From contig NC_088301.1 of the NCBI RefSeq assembly GCF_032854445.1, positions 24,154,226 through 24,218,225 of the forward strand: DNA of 64,000 bases. The letters are read 5' to 3'. The translations under genes were made by a program, and so were the position numbers. This stretch comes from Liolophura sinensis. Its lineage: Eukaryota > Mollusca > Polyplacophora > Chitonida > Chitonidae. Shown here in pieces: positions 12,091 through 24,250 of this stretch. The notes beneath the pieces are model-generated. The model saw only the letters and a program-made list of their open reading frames with translations, was not told the DNA's origin and made no database searches. The stretch's first letter is position 1; each line of letters opens with the position of its first letter.

Positions 12091-12540
12091 TCTGCATGAC
12101 TTCCTTCAGGATATGTGTATGGTTACATCTTGTCTACATATGGTTTCCTTATGACTCTGCTTGGATGTCCAGTGGCTTTGTATGGTTTCCTTATGGTGCT
12201 ACATGGTGTCATCTTAGCTCTACATGCTCTGGATGTGTATATGGTTTCATGTTATCTACATATGGTTTCCTCATGATTTGGATTTTTGATGGCTTGTATA
12301 GTTTGAACCATTTTCTTATGGTACTATATGGTTTCGTTCCAGCTCTGCATGTTTCCCTCCTGACTCTGCAGGGTTTCTTCCTACATTTATTTCTACATGG
12401 CTTCTTTCAGGTGGTTCATTCTGTTTCCACGTGGTTTTATACTGTTTCCTCATGTATTCTTCATGGTTGTGGATGGTTTACATGTTGTCCTCCTAGCCCT
12501 GCATGGTTTCATCTTGGCTCTGTACATGGTTTCCCCCATT
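12091..12540. repeat. Degenerate tandem repeat (CTCTGCATGGTTTCCTC-like)
   Basis: Variants of 'CATATGGTTTCCTTATG' and 'AGCTCTGCATGGTTTC' alternate without a strict period. The 149-codon frame covering the region is rich in W, F, H and C and has no domain. I read it as an artefact of the T/G-rich repeat. Confidence 0.75.
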
Positions 12541-14017
12541 TGTAAAGTGTAAACATGACGTATGCTGCTTAAATGAGAAGTGAAATATTCTTTTAGTACA
12601 GTACATAACATAATGATATAAATAAGTCCTTGACCAAGATACTGTTATATTAAACACTAAAATGAATAGATATAGTTAAGTACAGGTGAGTTTAAGTACA
12701 TGTAGGTAAAATTTACACTTGGTGACCTGTAGCAGGTTAAACTAGGATGTCCGTATATCTGTATGAAACCGAGACATACAACAAGGGTCCAGCTGTTCTA
12801 CCTTCCTGCTAACCGAATTGATATTTCCTGTCTTATATATGGTAATGTACAGGTAAACGGAAGTTTGTCTGTTGATACAACGATAAGATCGGTATCTGAC
12901 ATACAAACAAGCACATGTAGGTATGTCTAGAGGACATTCTCACTGACATCATTATTAGGAGGTGACTTGGAAAATAATACGGGTCATTGCTGGCCTTCTG
13001 ACACACATCATGCATTGATTGACGTTTGTGTGTAAACATGTGTGATCAGTTGAACTGCACTCTGTGACCTGCTTCTCAGGTAAATATCATGAACATCTGG
13101 TGCAGTTACACCTATGTCTACATACCTACATGTACATGTGAAAATTATCGAGTTCAGGAGTTGATGTATCTCTACTGAAAATCAGTGTTTTTGTTTCTTT
13201 TTAACTACTACTTCAGTCGCAGGAGAGGCCAAGCGAAAATATTAAACTGATATGAAGGATACACTATGGAATGGAGCCGGCACTATGGTTTAAAAAACAT
13301 AACAGTATAAGCACTATTTAACCCCGTTAAGTGAAGAGTCCTCAAAAACTAAATCCTCAGAATATTTCTGCAAAATTTCCCTGCTGTTTTGTGATAATAT
13401 TCCTTGTGTGATGATGAACCGTGCAGGTATGACGTTGAGTAAGACAGTTATGCTGGAATGGCATCATGCGTGTCAGAAAATACAACGTCATTTATGGCTA
13501 AACGTCAGTGATCGGTGACGTCAAGTGTTCTTGTATGATGTCACACCAGGCAAATTTGGAAACAACAGAAATCTTTTGTTTCTATGTTATTTTCCCACAC
13601 TAACAACAACGGCTGTAATACAGTGCATTTTACAAAAAATTTACGATATTATACAGGAATTCTGACTATCTTAATCCTTATCATTTAACCTTACTTTCAT
13701 TGGCTAATCTATGCTTTATTTTATGATGCTGTCATCATGGACTAAGTTGAATGTAACTACTATTGCAGGACATGTTACCCTATTTCTTCTAAAATTTGGG
13801 ACACCTGGTAGGCTCGCTTTAGCCAACGTATATTTACATGTAATTTCTTGTAGGAATATTGAGTTTCTTTTTTTCTCACATGGTTAGACCATCTAATGGT
13901 CTTACTTTTCCAAATGGCTGGTAAAGAAATGTAAATATTCTACTTTCAACACTACTTATATATGTCCCAAAATATTAGAAGAATTAGGGTAACATGTTAC
14001 AGGCTTTTGGATTTGAA
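12541..14017. other. Unannotated
   Basis: This is non-repetitive sequence. A GTGACGTCA-like site (CRE core TGACGTCA) lies at about 13516. I see no supported gene. Confidence 0.45.
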
Positions 14018-14738
14018 GTGTGCTATCACACTCTCCGACCTGACACACTCCTGAAACAAAGTCTTAGTGTGCTAGTAAGACACACCTGACAAAATCAGTA
14101 GTCTGGGAAGATTGAATTTTGGTGTGCTATCACACTCTCACAACTGACACACTCCTGAAACAATGTCTTGGTGCACTAGTAAGGCACGCCTGACAAAATC
14201 AAAAGTCTGGGAAGATTGAATTTTGGTGTGCTATCACACTCTCACAACTGACACACTCCTGAAACCAAGTCTTGGTGCACTAGTAAGGCACGCCTGACAA
14301 AATCAATAGTCTGGGAAGATTGAATTTTGGTGTGCTATCACACTCTCACAACTGACACACTCCTGAAACAATGTCTTGGTGCACTAGTAAGGCACGCCTG
14401 ACAAAATCAAAAGTCTAGGGAGATTGAATTTCGGTGTGCTATCACACTCTCACACCTGGCACACTCCTGAAACAAAGTCTTAGTGTGCTAGTAAGACACA
14501 CCTGACAAAATCAGTAGTCTGGGAAGATTGAATTGAGGTGTGCTATCACACTCTCACAACTGACACACTCCTGAAGCAAAGTCTGGGTGCACTAGTAAGG
14601 CACACCTGACAAAATCAGGGGAGATTGAATTGAGGTGTGCTATCACACTCTCACACCTGACACACTCCTGAAACAAAGTTTTAGTGTGCTAGTAAGACAC
14701 ACCTGACAAAATCAAAAGTCTGAGGAGATTGAATTGAG
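14018..14738. repeat. Satellite-like array, 104-bp unit, 7 copies, two variants
   Basis: Units start at 14018, 14122, 14226, 14330, 14434, 14538 and 14635 with GTGTGCTATCACACTCTC. The sixth unit is 97 bp. Two variants exist: B has GTCTTAGTGTGCTAGTAAGA and A has GTCTTGGTGCACTAGTAAGG. Their order is B-A-A-A-B-A-B. Each unit starts with the short inverted repeat GTGTG...CACAC. Confidence 0.97.
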
Positions 14739-15366
14739 GTATGGTTCCATGGCAGTTACAGAAATTGTACTTAGATACACTAAGCCTTGTGTAAGGATTG
14801 TAGGGGTTGGGGGAAGGTGTTTGCAACCAGAGTACATGAATATGTAGCACAGCAGGACTTTGTTTTCATAATAGTAGAATCTACCGTAAATGGAGTCCGG
14901 TACACTAGCTTTCCAGGAACCCACCAGAATTTTGCTCAACTCTATAACCACAAAGCTTGTTGTTCAAAATGAAAGTTTTAATACAGAGAAAAGTAAACAG
15001 ATTCAGGGATTCCATGTGCATAACTTTTAGTGAAATAATGTATAACTCACATCCACTTGTCTTAGTGAAGGGCGTGTAGTTATGAATCGGAAATTTAGCA
15101 ACATTTGACTATCTTGAAAATAGTTGTTGTGACTTCTTTTTGTGCAAGAACTTGCTTGGATTCCTGCTGTTTGGGGGTTTATAAGAGTTGATCTTGACAG
15201 TTAAGCATCAGAAAGATCAGATTCAGATCAAAAGTAAAACACTGCATAGATAATAAATGATTATTTATCTAGATCAAGAGAATTAACAAAATTATGGTCA
15301 AAATTGTCCCATGTAGCTGTTAGTTGGCTGTATAGTTGAATAGTCTAGCTTTGAATACTCAGGGCT
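14739..15366. other. Unannotated
   Basis: This is unique sequence. The overlapping opposite-strand frames at 14712-14972 have no recognisable family. Confidence 0.45.
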
Positions 15367-15562
15367 GATTCCACAGCCATTTCTGGCTGAAGTCAATATT
15401 CAAAATACGAACTTAAAGCGTATTTTTCAGCTTTAGAAGTTAAAACTTTTTTCCACATCATCAGTGTTATCTTCAGACAAATGTGTCTAAATTGCAACTT
15501 CCTGTGCCAAAAACTAAGCTTTGTGAAGAAGTTTTAAAATTCAGAAATGGCTTTGTGGAATC
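15367..15562. mobile_element. Possible MITE or decayed inverted-repeat element (~196 bp)
   Basis: The ends are inverted repeats. GATTCCACAGCCATTTCTG (15367-15385) pairs with CAGAAATGGCTTTGTGGAAT plus C (15542-15562), with one two-base indel. The interior is AT-rich and non-coding. No clear target-site duplication flanks the ends, so it could also be a stem-forming sequence that is not a transposon. Confidence 0.45.
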
Positions 15563-16286
15563 GGTGACAGTACTGTTGAGCTTCAACCTGTCTCTTCAGC
15601 ATGCTATTAATGTGTTTGGAGACAATGCATGATCAGTTAAATCTCAGTAGTTCTTATCTTTTCCAGACAGACAAATAAATACTTCTGCGAGCCATTCCAA
15701 GAAAAGCATTTTCATGTTCCAGTCTGTATTATTTTGACACATAAATTGCATTCAAAGATGTCAAATTTATGATAGGTAAAATGTCTGGGTTTTTAATATT
15801 TTTGCGTCTGATCTACCTCTACTTCTACATATACCCACTTTTTTTTTTTTTTTGGCTAAGTGGATTATGTGACATATGGTATTACCAACGAGTCATCACT
15901 GATTTCTCACGGATCCCTCTTTCATTTAACGGCATGTAGCAGACTACAGAATCTGTTTGAGAAAATGACACATCCCCTGATTACATCTACTACATATATC
16001 CAAGAGAATACATGTGGCTGGAGTAGAGGCCAATTCTGGAATTTCCTGAAGGGTCTTTATTGCTTATTGAAGTACTTACTAATCAACCATCTTATAGCTT
16101 CCATAGTGACCTCACATTTTTGTGTCTTTAACGTGAAAAGTACATAAAATATATGTGTTAATATAATATATAAATGAACACAGAATATGAATATATCTAC
16201 TTATATGGGGAAAAATGTATGGACATTTACTCAAGAAACTTTGCAAGCTGTACCAGGTATTCCATTCTATTCTTGCTGTGTGGAAT
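15563..16286. other. Unannotated
   Basis: This is AT-rich unique sequence with poly-T at 15839-15854. The 95-codon frame at 15860-16147 starts next to the T-run and resembles no family I know. Confidence 0.45.
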
Positions 16287-16564
16287 GAGTGAGTGCTTGG
16301 GGCTTAATGTCGTATTTAACAATTTTTAGAGTGCATGTAATGTGCCTCCTTGTTGCAGGACAGATTTCCACCTCTCTTTTATTCTAATGCTGCTTCACTG
16401 AGACACCTTACCCAAGGCATGTAAGGCACTCTGCCCGAGCCATTATACTTATACGGGTCAAACAGTCGCTGCACTATCCCCTTCATGTTGAAGGCCAATC
16501 TGGGATTGACCCTAGATCTAACGCTCCCGAAGCGGATGCTCTACTAACTGTGCTGTGGGGGCTG
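16287..16564 (-). mobile_element. SINE family C, internally deleted copy
   Basis: Read on the minus strand, it has the tRNA-like head (CACAGTTAGTAGAGCATCCG, then CTTCGGGAGCG and GGTCAATCC), the body and the CCCCAAGCACTCACTCATTC tail. Compared with 9311-9644 it lacks the segment around the CGTCGTCATA block. The body is also frame-broken relative to the other two copies. Confidence 0.87.
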
Positions 16565-17049
16565 GTGTGTTACGTGAATAATTGCGTCTTTACACACATG
16601 TACTACACATCACAGCCCCCCCCCCCGGCACACATTGGCTGTAACCATCTATCTCCAATCTTAGCCCAGATATTTAGATAATGTTCCTTCTATCTGTACA
16701 ATTATCATTATGTATTGATTATTTCAAATTTCTCAAATATAAGTACAACATAAAACACCAATCAAAGAAAAATCAAAAAAATTTCAAATTCGTGATCATG
16801 TTGGCCCCATTGCTCTTCGAAATTTTTGGACAATTTGTTCTTGTCTGTCCATTTCTTGGCTGTCATTTCTTTTTTTTTCATCTAGATACACCACACAGCT
16901 AATCACATTTCCTTTTATTTTAGCCTTAGGCGGCAGTTGGAGAGCGTTATATTTATCAGGTTATGTGCTATGATTATATCCGTATGATGAGTTTTCCCAG
17001 GATGATTTTGACAACTGTTTGTACATAGCCACACCACCCCTATAATTTC
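16565..17049. other. Unannotated
   Basis: There is a C-run at 16617-16627. The rest is AT-rich unique sequence with no gene seen. Confidence 0.5.
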
Positions 17050-17110
17050 ATAATATGACTGAAAAATTGTTAAGTACGATGTTAAACCCCAAGCACTCAG
17101 TTACTCACCG
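17050..17110 (+). mobile_element. SINE family C, 3' tail fragment
   Basis: Only the last ~60 bp survives: ATATGACTGAAAAATTGTTA, AGTACGATGTTAAACCCCAA, GCACTCAGTTACTCAC. This matches 61381-61440 almost exactly. Severe 5' truncation is typical of LINE-mobilised elements. Confidence 0.88.
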
Positions 17111-17221
17111 CCATAAAGGTACCTAGGGTAAAAATTGTCCATGGTTAATAAATGATTTGTAATCTATCTGTAGAACCCACAATTAAGCCCCCTGTAGGTT
17201 ACTGCATTTGCCTAAAAATTC

Positions 17222-17345
17222 CCTCGAAAAAGTGTCATTTTTAGAGGCAGTTAAAGGTCCTGAAAATTATCCTTGTAGCTGAAATGTACGCTTGTCCGGT
17301 AGGATATCACCTTACCTTTGAAACAGTTAACCACAAAACACACTT
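17222..17345 (-). repeat. Dispersed repeat R4, decayed copy
   Basis: TTTTTAGAGGCA, then CCGGTAGGATATCACC and CACAAAACACAC, are collinear with 7634-7770 on the same strand. Confidence 0.5.
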
Positions 17346-18600
17346 GTCAGATTAATAGAACTCTTTGATTGAGGCATAACGAGTAAGTTGTCCATGGACA
17401 AAATTTTAGGTCAACTACAGCATTAAGTGTCAGTTTCACTCAGGCTCGTTCAACCTACCATCTGACACGGAAGTCGACCAATAGGAAAACCATTGACTTA
17501 TTGTACCTCAGAGAGTTAAGGTGGGGGTCGAGAATGCTTTGTGTTTTGTTTTTCCTATACTCGTCTGCATGGTTAAGGTGCTGCGCAGGCAGACTTTACC
17601 TGTCGGTCTTATGACCAAGCGTGTAGAAAGATGAGCTCACTGTATAATATAACCAATTGTTTGAAGTGACAGGGCGGATGATTGATAGATACGCCTCACA
17701 GGACTCATTACTCATATTATATACACACATGTATTGGTAGTTTTTTTTTGTCTTAATAACTCTGCTCAGGTGTGGATGGGAGCTGATTACAGTTTGCCCC
17801 TTAATATAGAAATATATCTGATAATGTACATAAAAAAAAAAAAAACAAAACAGGAAACTGTCTTGACTTTGTGCGTTTAATGATATACAGACTGGCCTTT
17901 GTAAATTTGTAACAAGGATTTAATCTGAATATACTTGTACCTGCAAGATTAAAATCAACTATAATTCCACGGAGTTTTGCACTAATGACTTCACATTGCA
18001 TAATGGTGATCAGTTGATAAAAAAATAATCTGAAGTGTGTTTTTTTTACCGTAAATCGCATATTTTCACAGTAGCTTTATATGTTGTGTGGATGGGTGAT
18101 CAGGTGATCAAAAATTTCATTTAATAGGGGGAGTTTTGAGATTGAATTTTTCTGTTTCTAAAGGCGAAAAAAAAAGAACCCTACTGTATGTGACATCTTG
18201 AAAATGTTAGACAACTTTGACTGACATTAAATTGCTGATTATCTGTCCTACCATGTTCCAAAAGCACAAATGACCCGCCTTCCCCTCAGGAACTTTAAAA
18301 GTTCACAAAGGCTAAACTCAGTTTTCTCCTATTGTTTTATCTTACTCTATGTAACTTTTTGGTACACTTTTTTCAGACGCTCAGGTTATAGTAAATGTAT
18401 TCGAAAATAGTTAAACATTGTACAATAGGACTTTTTTACCTTTAGTGATAAAAGAGGTTGAACTCGAAACTCCTCCATAATAGGTGATTTACTACACATG
18501 TATGTATATTTGTACAGCCAAAAAAAACCCCTTTTCCAAAGTACTTGTATATACATTTATGTATATAAGTAGTCTGGTTTTCTCAGGCTAATGATAAGGG
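17346..18600. other. Unannotated
   Basis: Bases 17430-17640 are comparatively CpG-containing and non-repetitive. The rest is AT-rich. No supported gene is present, and the 86-codon frame at 17801-18061 (minus) has no domain. Confidence 0.45.
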
Positions 18601-18633
18601 GTGGGGTGGGGGGTGGGGGGGGGGGGGGGGGGG
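18601..18633 (+). other. Long G-run, strong G-quadruplex potential
   Basis: The tract is almost pure G, interrupted by three T, and ends in an uninterrupted run of about 19 G. Confidence 0.9.
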
Positions 18634-19387
18634 TAGATAGCATCACCTGAATGTATATATTTATATATATATAATAATTATATCTGGTACCTTAGATAGT
18701 CGAAGAAGAGCCCCAGGGCTGTTTCATGGAGATAAACTTCAACGCACAAGTCTGATTTTCTCATTTGTTTCAATGGTACTCTGAGAGAATAGCTCTTTTC
18801 AGCCGTTCTTAATGTCATTTAGCTGATGAAAGTCTTATCGGGGACTGCTATCTGTGTGCTACTGTAATTTATTATCAAGTCATTAATATATGGAGTTTGG
18901 TACATAAAGGGCAAGAGGGACTTCGGTTCATCTAATTGATAAGAGGAGCAGGTGCTCGGGATTGGGGACCCTTACCTACCAGCTGCTGGTCACAGCATAT
19001 ACCCTAGTCATGTGAACCCCTCCCCCAACCCACCCCTGGGGGGGTGATCTGCTGAAGAGCTGATAGGTATACACTAGCCACGTGCCTCACCTGTCCTGTT
19101 TGCAATCAGTGATACCTGTCATTACACAGCACCACACCTGTATCTTTTCCACACATAAATCCTCTGCAACAGCTTATCTCATGATAAATGATCTTGTGTG
19201 GTAAAAGATGCTTTTATTACTTTTCCTAAGTAGGCTTAGTTTTTTTGACCACATTTATGTATTTTAGTGAAAAGAAGGTAAAAAGAAACAGAAGAAAAAA
19301 AGGAAATGAAGCAGTATGTTAATTTATTGGTAACATATTTTAGTGTGTAATGTCAAGGTCCAATGATTATCATTATTCATTATTCAC
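18634..19387. other. Unannotated
   Basis: A short (TA) tract lies near 18655-18675. The rest is unique sequence with no gene seen. Confidence 0.5.
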
Positions 19388-19424
19388 CCTGTCTCTCTGT
19401 CTGTCTGTCTGTCTGTGTCTGTTG

Positions 19425-19455
<31 letters not shown>

Positions 19456-19499
19456 CGTCCATCCGTCCATGTTTGTCTGTCTGTCTCTGTCTGTCTGTG
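19388..19499. repeat. (CTGT)n microsatellite, interrupted
   Basis: CTGT repeats carry CCGT/CCAT interruptions. The open frames here in several phases (LSVCLS-like, RQTDRQTD-like) are shadows. Confidence 0.97.
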
Positions 19500-19822
19500 G
19501 ACATGATTGTGTCCATGCGTCTCGCAAACTGCAGTGTTGATTTTGATAAAACTTGCCATACATCTTGCCAACATCTTGCCATGTTTTGGAAATCGGGATT
19601 CTAGTTTATCACTATTATTATTTATTGTCAACTTCTGCTGTTTTTTTTTTTATTTTTTTTTTTATTTTTGGACTTTCACCTGATGTGTTGCACAATACTG
19701 TGCAGCTTTCCACGATTTTCCTCACTTTTTTTGGTGGGTATTACCCTTCAGTCTTTTAGAATACATGTTAACTGAAATGGGGAATTGGGTGATTAATGTC
19801 TTGTCATGTTCCCAGCAAGCTG

Positions 19823-20230
19823 TAGTTTGTCATGTCCTCAGTTTCCAGCCTGGTTTCCTGCTCTCAAACGTTTTCCAGACCCTGCCTGGCTTCCTGCACT
19901 CAAAACATTTCCAGCCACTATGTGGTTTCCTGCACTCAAAACATTTCCAGGCACTACCTGGTTTTCTCCACTCGAAACATCTTCAGACCCTGTCTGATCT
20001 TCTGCATTCGAAACACCTCTAGGCCCCACCTGGTTTCCTGCATTCACAACATCTTTAGGCCCTACCTGGTTTCCTGCACTCAAAACACCTCCAGGCCCCA
20101 CCTGGTTTCCTGCATTCACAACATCTCCAGGCCCTACCTGGTTTCCTGCACTCAAAACCTCTCTAGGCTCTACCTGGTTTCCTGCACTCAAAACCTCTCT
20201 AGGCCCTACCTGGTTTCCTGCACTCAAAAT
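19823..20230. repeat. Minisatellite, 36-bp unit, ~11 copies
   Basis: The unit is TTTCCTGCACTCAAAACATT followed by TCCAGGCCCTACCTGG. Starts are exactly 36 bp apart (for example 19895, 19931, 19967). Because 36 is a multiple of three, stop-free frames appear on both strands, giving 12-residue protein repeats such as SRPYLVSCTQNI. I do not believe these are genes: there is no start context or unique flanking domain, and both strands are equally open. Confidence 0.96.
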
Positions 20231-22389
20231 ACTAACTGCAGTTGAATGTTGGAAATATTCTGGAATAAAGAAGTTTGTGAAATCATTTTGAAAAGATTTA
20301 TTGTCCTCCTTTTTCAGATGTCACAACTGAACTTTATGTTTGGTGTTTTTTGGAGATCTGCCAGAATGGTTTGTTGTGTAAGGGTGAAATATGGCAATAG
20401 GGGATGATGAAACCTTGATACCCTCCACACCACCTACCCTCTTCTCATTGCTATTGTCATATCCAGCCATACAGAAGGTAAGTCCTGATACACAGGCTCA
20501 ATTGTTTTACCATACAGTAGGTACATAACACTCAAGAGTAACACTGACTCATTATATTGTATATAAACACAGCTATTGTGTTTGGCTTTATTTTCAGCCT
20601 CTGTGGTTTATTTGTGTATGCCATTGTGGACAGGGAAGAGTTTATGATAGCAGTAATTATAGAGAGTGTGATGGTAAACACATGGGTCAAAGGTCACCGT
20701 GTGTCTGGAGAAGCTATCCAGTTACAGGAATGAATGATGTGGTTTTGTCCAGTATACTGCTACAGTGCATATCCTAGTAAACAGTGGTCGGGGCGAGTTT
20801 ACCAGTAATAAAACTGCCACCTTGTGACATGTACATGAATGTATTGAACTATACTACCTTTAATAGTGGATGCATGAAAACTGGAGATTATAGTTGAGGG
20901 AAATAAAAACAATCACACATATGTCCCCATACGATTTTTTTTAAATTTTAATATTTGGAACTTATAATTTATCATTTGCTCATTATGTTAGGCAAATTTT
21001 TTTATCAAATAGGCGAAAATTTGCGGAAATGATATCAATGGTAAACTTACTGCCTTGGTGCTACCAGCAAAGCTCTCCCTATTTGAACTCATTCCTGCCA
21101 AAGAGTTAGTTTTTGGCAGCTGTCACTGTAAAAGTCATGACTGCAGGCTGCTTAATTTCTAAAGTGATCACTGGGGCTGTAGGAAAACTGTAGTTTAAAG
21201 TCATTCTCATTTATCTTTCAAGTACTGTAAGACTTAATTCAAATTTGGTACACCTTTTCTTAAACACTTGTAATGGATACTTTTTGAAAAAGACTGCTTT
21301 ATTTCTTGGGATTGAGTGTTAACTACGCTTTTAGGTCATAGCCACCTAGTATTAATGGAGGTGCTTCTCATTCTACCCCACTGTTAGTTGCAGGCCGTGT
21401 GCAAATATACATATTAAATAGATATGACCTTTCAAACAACATCGAGTGTGTCATGCAACACACCAGCCGTTACCTCCCTGATTTCATACTGTTTTTGTCT
21501 ACAAATAGAAAAACTTGAGTTTGTCTACTTGTTAGTTTTGCTTTAATTGATTTATATAAAAGTGAACTATTGGAATTTCCTTTGGTCATAAAAATGTTAT
21601 TTCATACAGTTTACTGATATTGCTTTTGTTTTCACACGTGTGATATTTTACACTCAGACGCCATGATGGGGCAAAAGAAGCATTTGTTTCAATCTGAGTT
21701 CAGCGGTATGATGTCATAATACATGTGCAGTAAACTTTTACATTTCTGCGTCACGTAATAATGAGACATGGCGTCATATATACGCAGCTTTGAAATATCG
21801 AGGTCAACTGCAATGGCCTAAGCTTGTTGTTGATTGGTCTAAAATGCGTGACCTGTGTGGAGAATGGCAACATGAAATACGCCATTTTTGCCCCATTTTC
21901 TTCTTTTTTTTTTGCGGTAGCATAGACTTTAACATCTTCTTCTTGGTGTTTGTTGTGTAACCCGATACCGTTGAGCCTTGTTTCATACCAAAATTGATCA
22001 GTCCTACATATGCAGTGTCGGTTTAAACCTTCATGGTTAAATGGCAATTCACATTTTTGTTAGTGTTGTTGTAACATCAAGGTTTGGGAGTGGCAGACTC
22101 CTGAGTATGTGGGAGTAATGTGTCGGACAGCTGTGTCATCCTGTAGCAGGCAGGGTGAACAGTTGTTGACAGCGGGCAGTCACACACACAGGACAAGTAT
22201 CCTCTTACCTGGATTAATTGTTTGGTCACTGCTAAGTGTACTGGTCATTCAACTGGTCAAGGTATGGCGATCAATGGCACAAGTAAAGCAAGTGCACTTC
22301 AGGCCAGACCAAATTTTGTTTTTGTTGTTTGTTTTAAAATTTTTTTTTACTTGACTTTTTAAGACGTTTTTTCGAACTTGATTAGTCTG
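20231..22389. other. Unannotated
   Basis: A segment at 20318-20479 is bounded by TTTTTCAG and GAAG|GTAAGT, which look like splice sites, but it is closed in all three frames. Other frames (for example 21751-22047 minus and 22109-22354 plus) have no recognisable family. Confidence 0.45.
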
Positions 22390-22612
22390 TTTGCATATGC
22401 AGCTTTTGTCTGTTCGCATATGCAGCTTTTGTCTGTTTGCATATGCAGCTTTTGCCTGTTTGCATATGCAGCTTTTGTCTGTTTGCATATGCAGCTTTTG
22501 CCTGTTTGCATATGCAGCTTTTGTCTGTTTGCATATGCAGCTTTTGTCTGTTCGCATATGCAGCTTTTGTCTGTTTACATGTGCAGCTTTCGTCTGTTCG
22601 AACTTTTGTCTG
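22390..22612. repeat. Minisatellite, 23-bp unit, 9+ copies, POU-like palindrome in each
   Basis: Units start every 23 bp from 22390: TTTGCATATGCAGCTTTTGT plus CTG. Six units hold the perfect palindrome TGCATATGCA, two have CGCATATGCA and one is ACATGTGCA. The core TGCATATGCA is the centre of the POU-dimer MORE motif (ATGCATATGCAT). The overlapping open frames on both strands are array shadows. Confidence 0.97.
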
Positions 22613-22803
22613 AGGAGTTTCAAGAAAGATTTTAACAAAGCCTTTTTTTAAAATCCAGGCCCAAAATCCATTATCAGTGCTGTATATTTTGTCTGGCTGT
22701 TGTTATTCAGTGGGTTTATCATATGCCTGATGTCATGGCGGTTTACCATTTTTTTTAGCCAGTACTGTTTCCTTCACTGATGTAAGCCGTTAAACATCTC
22801 AAA

Positions 22804-22940
22804 ACACTGTATTTCACCCAAAACTTACTATTTTATAAGTGAAACATTTTGTTCGATTCTGATTGTTTCATCAAACTGATAGGGCCAATTAGGAGTTTTT
22901 TTATTGTGAAGTTTGATTTATTTCTCAGTCAGAAAACCTT
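22804..22940 (+). repeat. Dispersed repeat R3, copy 1
   Basis: CACTGTATTTCA, TTCGATTCTGATTG, TTAGGAGTTTTTT, GTGAAGTTTGATTTATTTCT and CAGAAAA occur in order. They match the reverse complement of 54055-54172 and 43370-43498. The family is unknown; strand is arbitrary but consistent between copies. Confidence 0.7.
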
Positions 22941-24164
22941 AAATGTTGGCATTCAAAGTGTCATCTGAAGGCGTTGATGTGTTTCTGAAAGTGCGCCTTT
23001 TTGATTCCACACCTTACGTGAAATACAATAAATACGCCTAACATGAAAGTGACTTGCATTGGCCCATCCTGCATGTCATTATAGTTTGTCTAACCCACAA
23101 ACAGTGAGTAATCATGTGACAGAAGCACTTAGAGCCTTCCGATCGGAATTAGTAAACCTGCACCTGCATGGATTAATTATGGATGACTGTTTTGGTCAGT
23201 ACCAGTCTCCATGTGTTAGTCATATTGGGAATTGAAATTCTGCAGGTTGGTGACTAAACTGCCTTAGAATTAGTCACTGGTGAACACACGTACGAACTAG
23301 TCGCCTTCCCATACCTGAGTAATAAAAATTCATCCAGGCGCTCCTGAAGAATAAATTTGCATATTAAATCACTTACAGGTAAGAGTTTACAGGTAGGTAC
23401 AAGTACAATTACAGTAAACTGCACTGAATCATCGACAGGGTACCTGTTTTTTTTTTTTTTTCGTTTACCATTTTTGTTTTTTGTTCCGAGTGTATTGAAA
23501 TCTTTTGGCCTTTATCTATCAGGTCTTTGCCGTTGTCATTGAGTCTATTTGAATTACTTACATCACATTTAGGAGTATATTTATCATGCATGTATCACAA
23601 CAATGCATGCATTATGACTTTTGTCCACAAATGCTTTCACCTCATGTTTATTTATGTAGTTCCAGAAAAACAACGTAAATATATCTATAGCTATTGCGAA
23701 AAAAGAAACGGAATAACTAAATAATTATTTAGCTCTAATCAATGATGATATCAGCATTAATAATGCTTTGTAATAATGATAATAATGTAAATGACGCTTT
23801 CTATTCTGTGTATTGTAGTTAGGCATAATATAAGCACACAGTATATAACAGTGTTTCACAGCACTTTAGGTCCACGTTTGATATTGAATATAAAGATGCG
23901 CAGATTTTGATAGTTGCGACATCATGTGGAAAGTCAATATTGTTTTACTCTCGGTCCCCTCATTAAATGAACAGCCGGTGTTTAAAAGCCCAACTTTCAT
24001 GTATGGAGCAGCTTCTTGCATCTACATGGTAATTAATAAAACTATAATTTAATGCACTTTGACTTTCTTACATACACAAGATCTAAAATTAGTAGGCTGT
24101 TGAAAAACACTTTCAGACTCAGAAGAATGCAGATGCACTTCTAGAAAAAAAAAATAATAGTCAT
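22941..24164. other. Unannotated
   Basis: This is unique AT-rich sequence with poly-T at 23447-23461. A perfect octamer ATTTGCAT occurs at 23354. I see no gene. Confidence 0.5.
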
Positions 24165-24250
24165 TAAATTTTACTTTTGATGCTAAAATTTTCATATTCC
24201 CAGTTGTACATCATACTACCATGTAAACAAACCTCAAAACACTTCCCAAG
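24165..24250 (-). repeat. Dispersed repeat R4, partial copy
   Basis: ATGCTAAAATTTTCATATTC, TACATCATACTACC, then AAACAAACCTCAAAACACTT match the R4 order on the minus strand. Confidence 0.55.

Noticed and set aside
12096-12545. 149-codon frame rich in W, F, C and H
   Set aside because: It covers a degenerate T/G-rich tandem repeat and has no domain.
19832-20245. 137-codon frame of 12-residue repeats, with a 129-codon frame on the other strand
   Set aside because: The 36-bp unit is a multiple of three and stop-free on both strands; there is no unique domain or start context.
20318-20479. Exon between TTTTTCAG and GAAG|GTAAGT
   Set aside because: All three frames contain stops, so it cannot be an internal coding exon; a non-coding exon cannot be excluded.
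22249-22651. Cys-rich repeat proteins on both strands
   Set aside because: Shadows of the 23-bp minisatellite.
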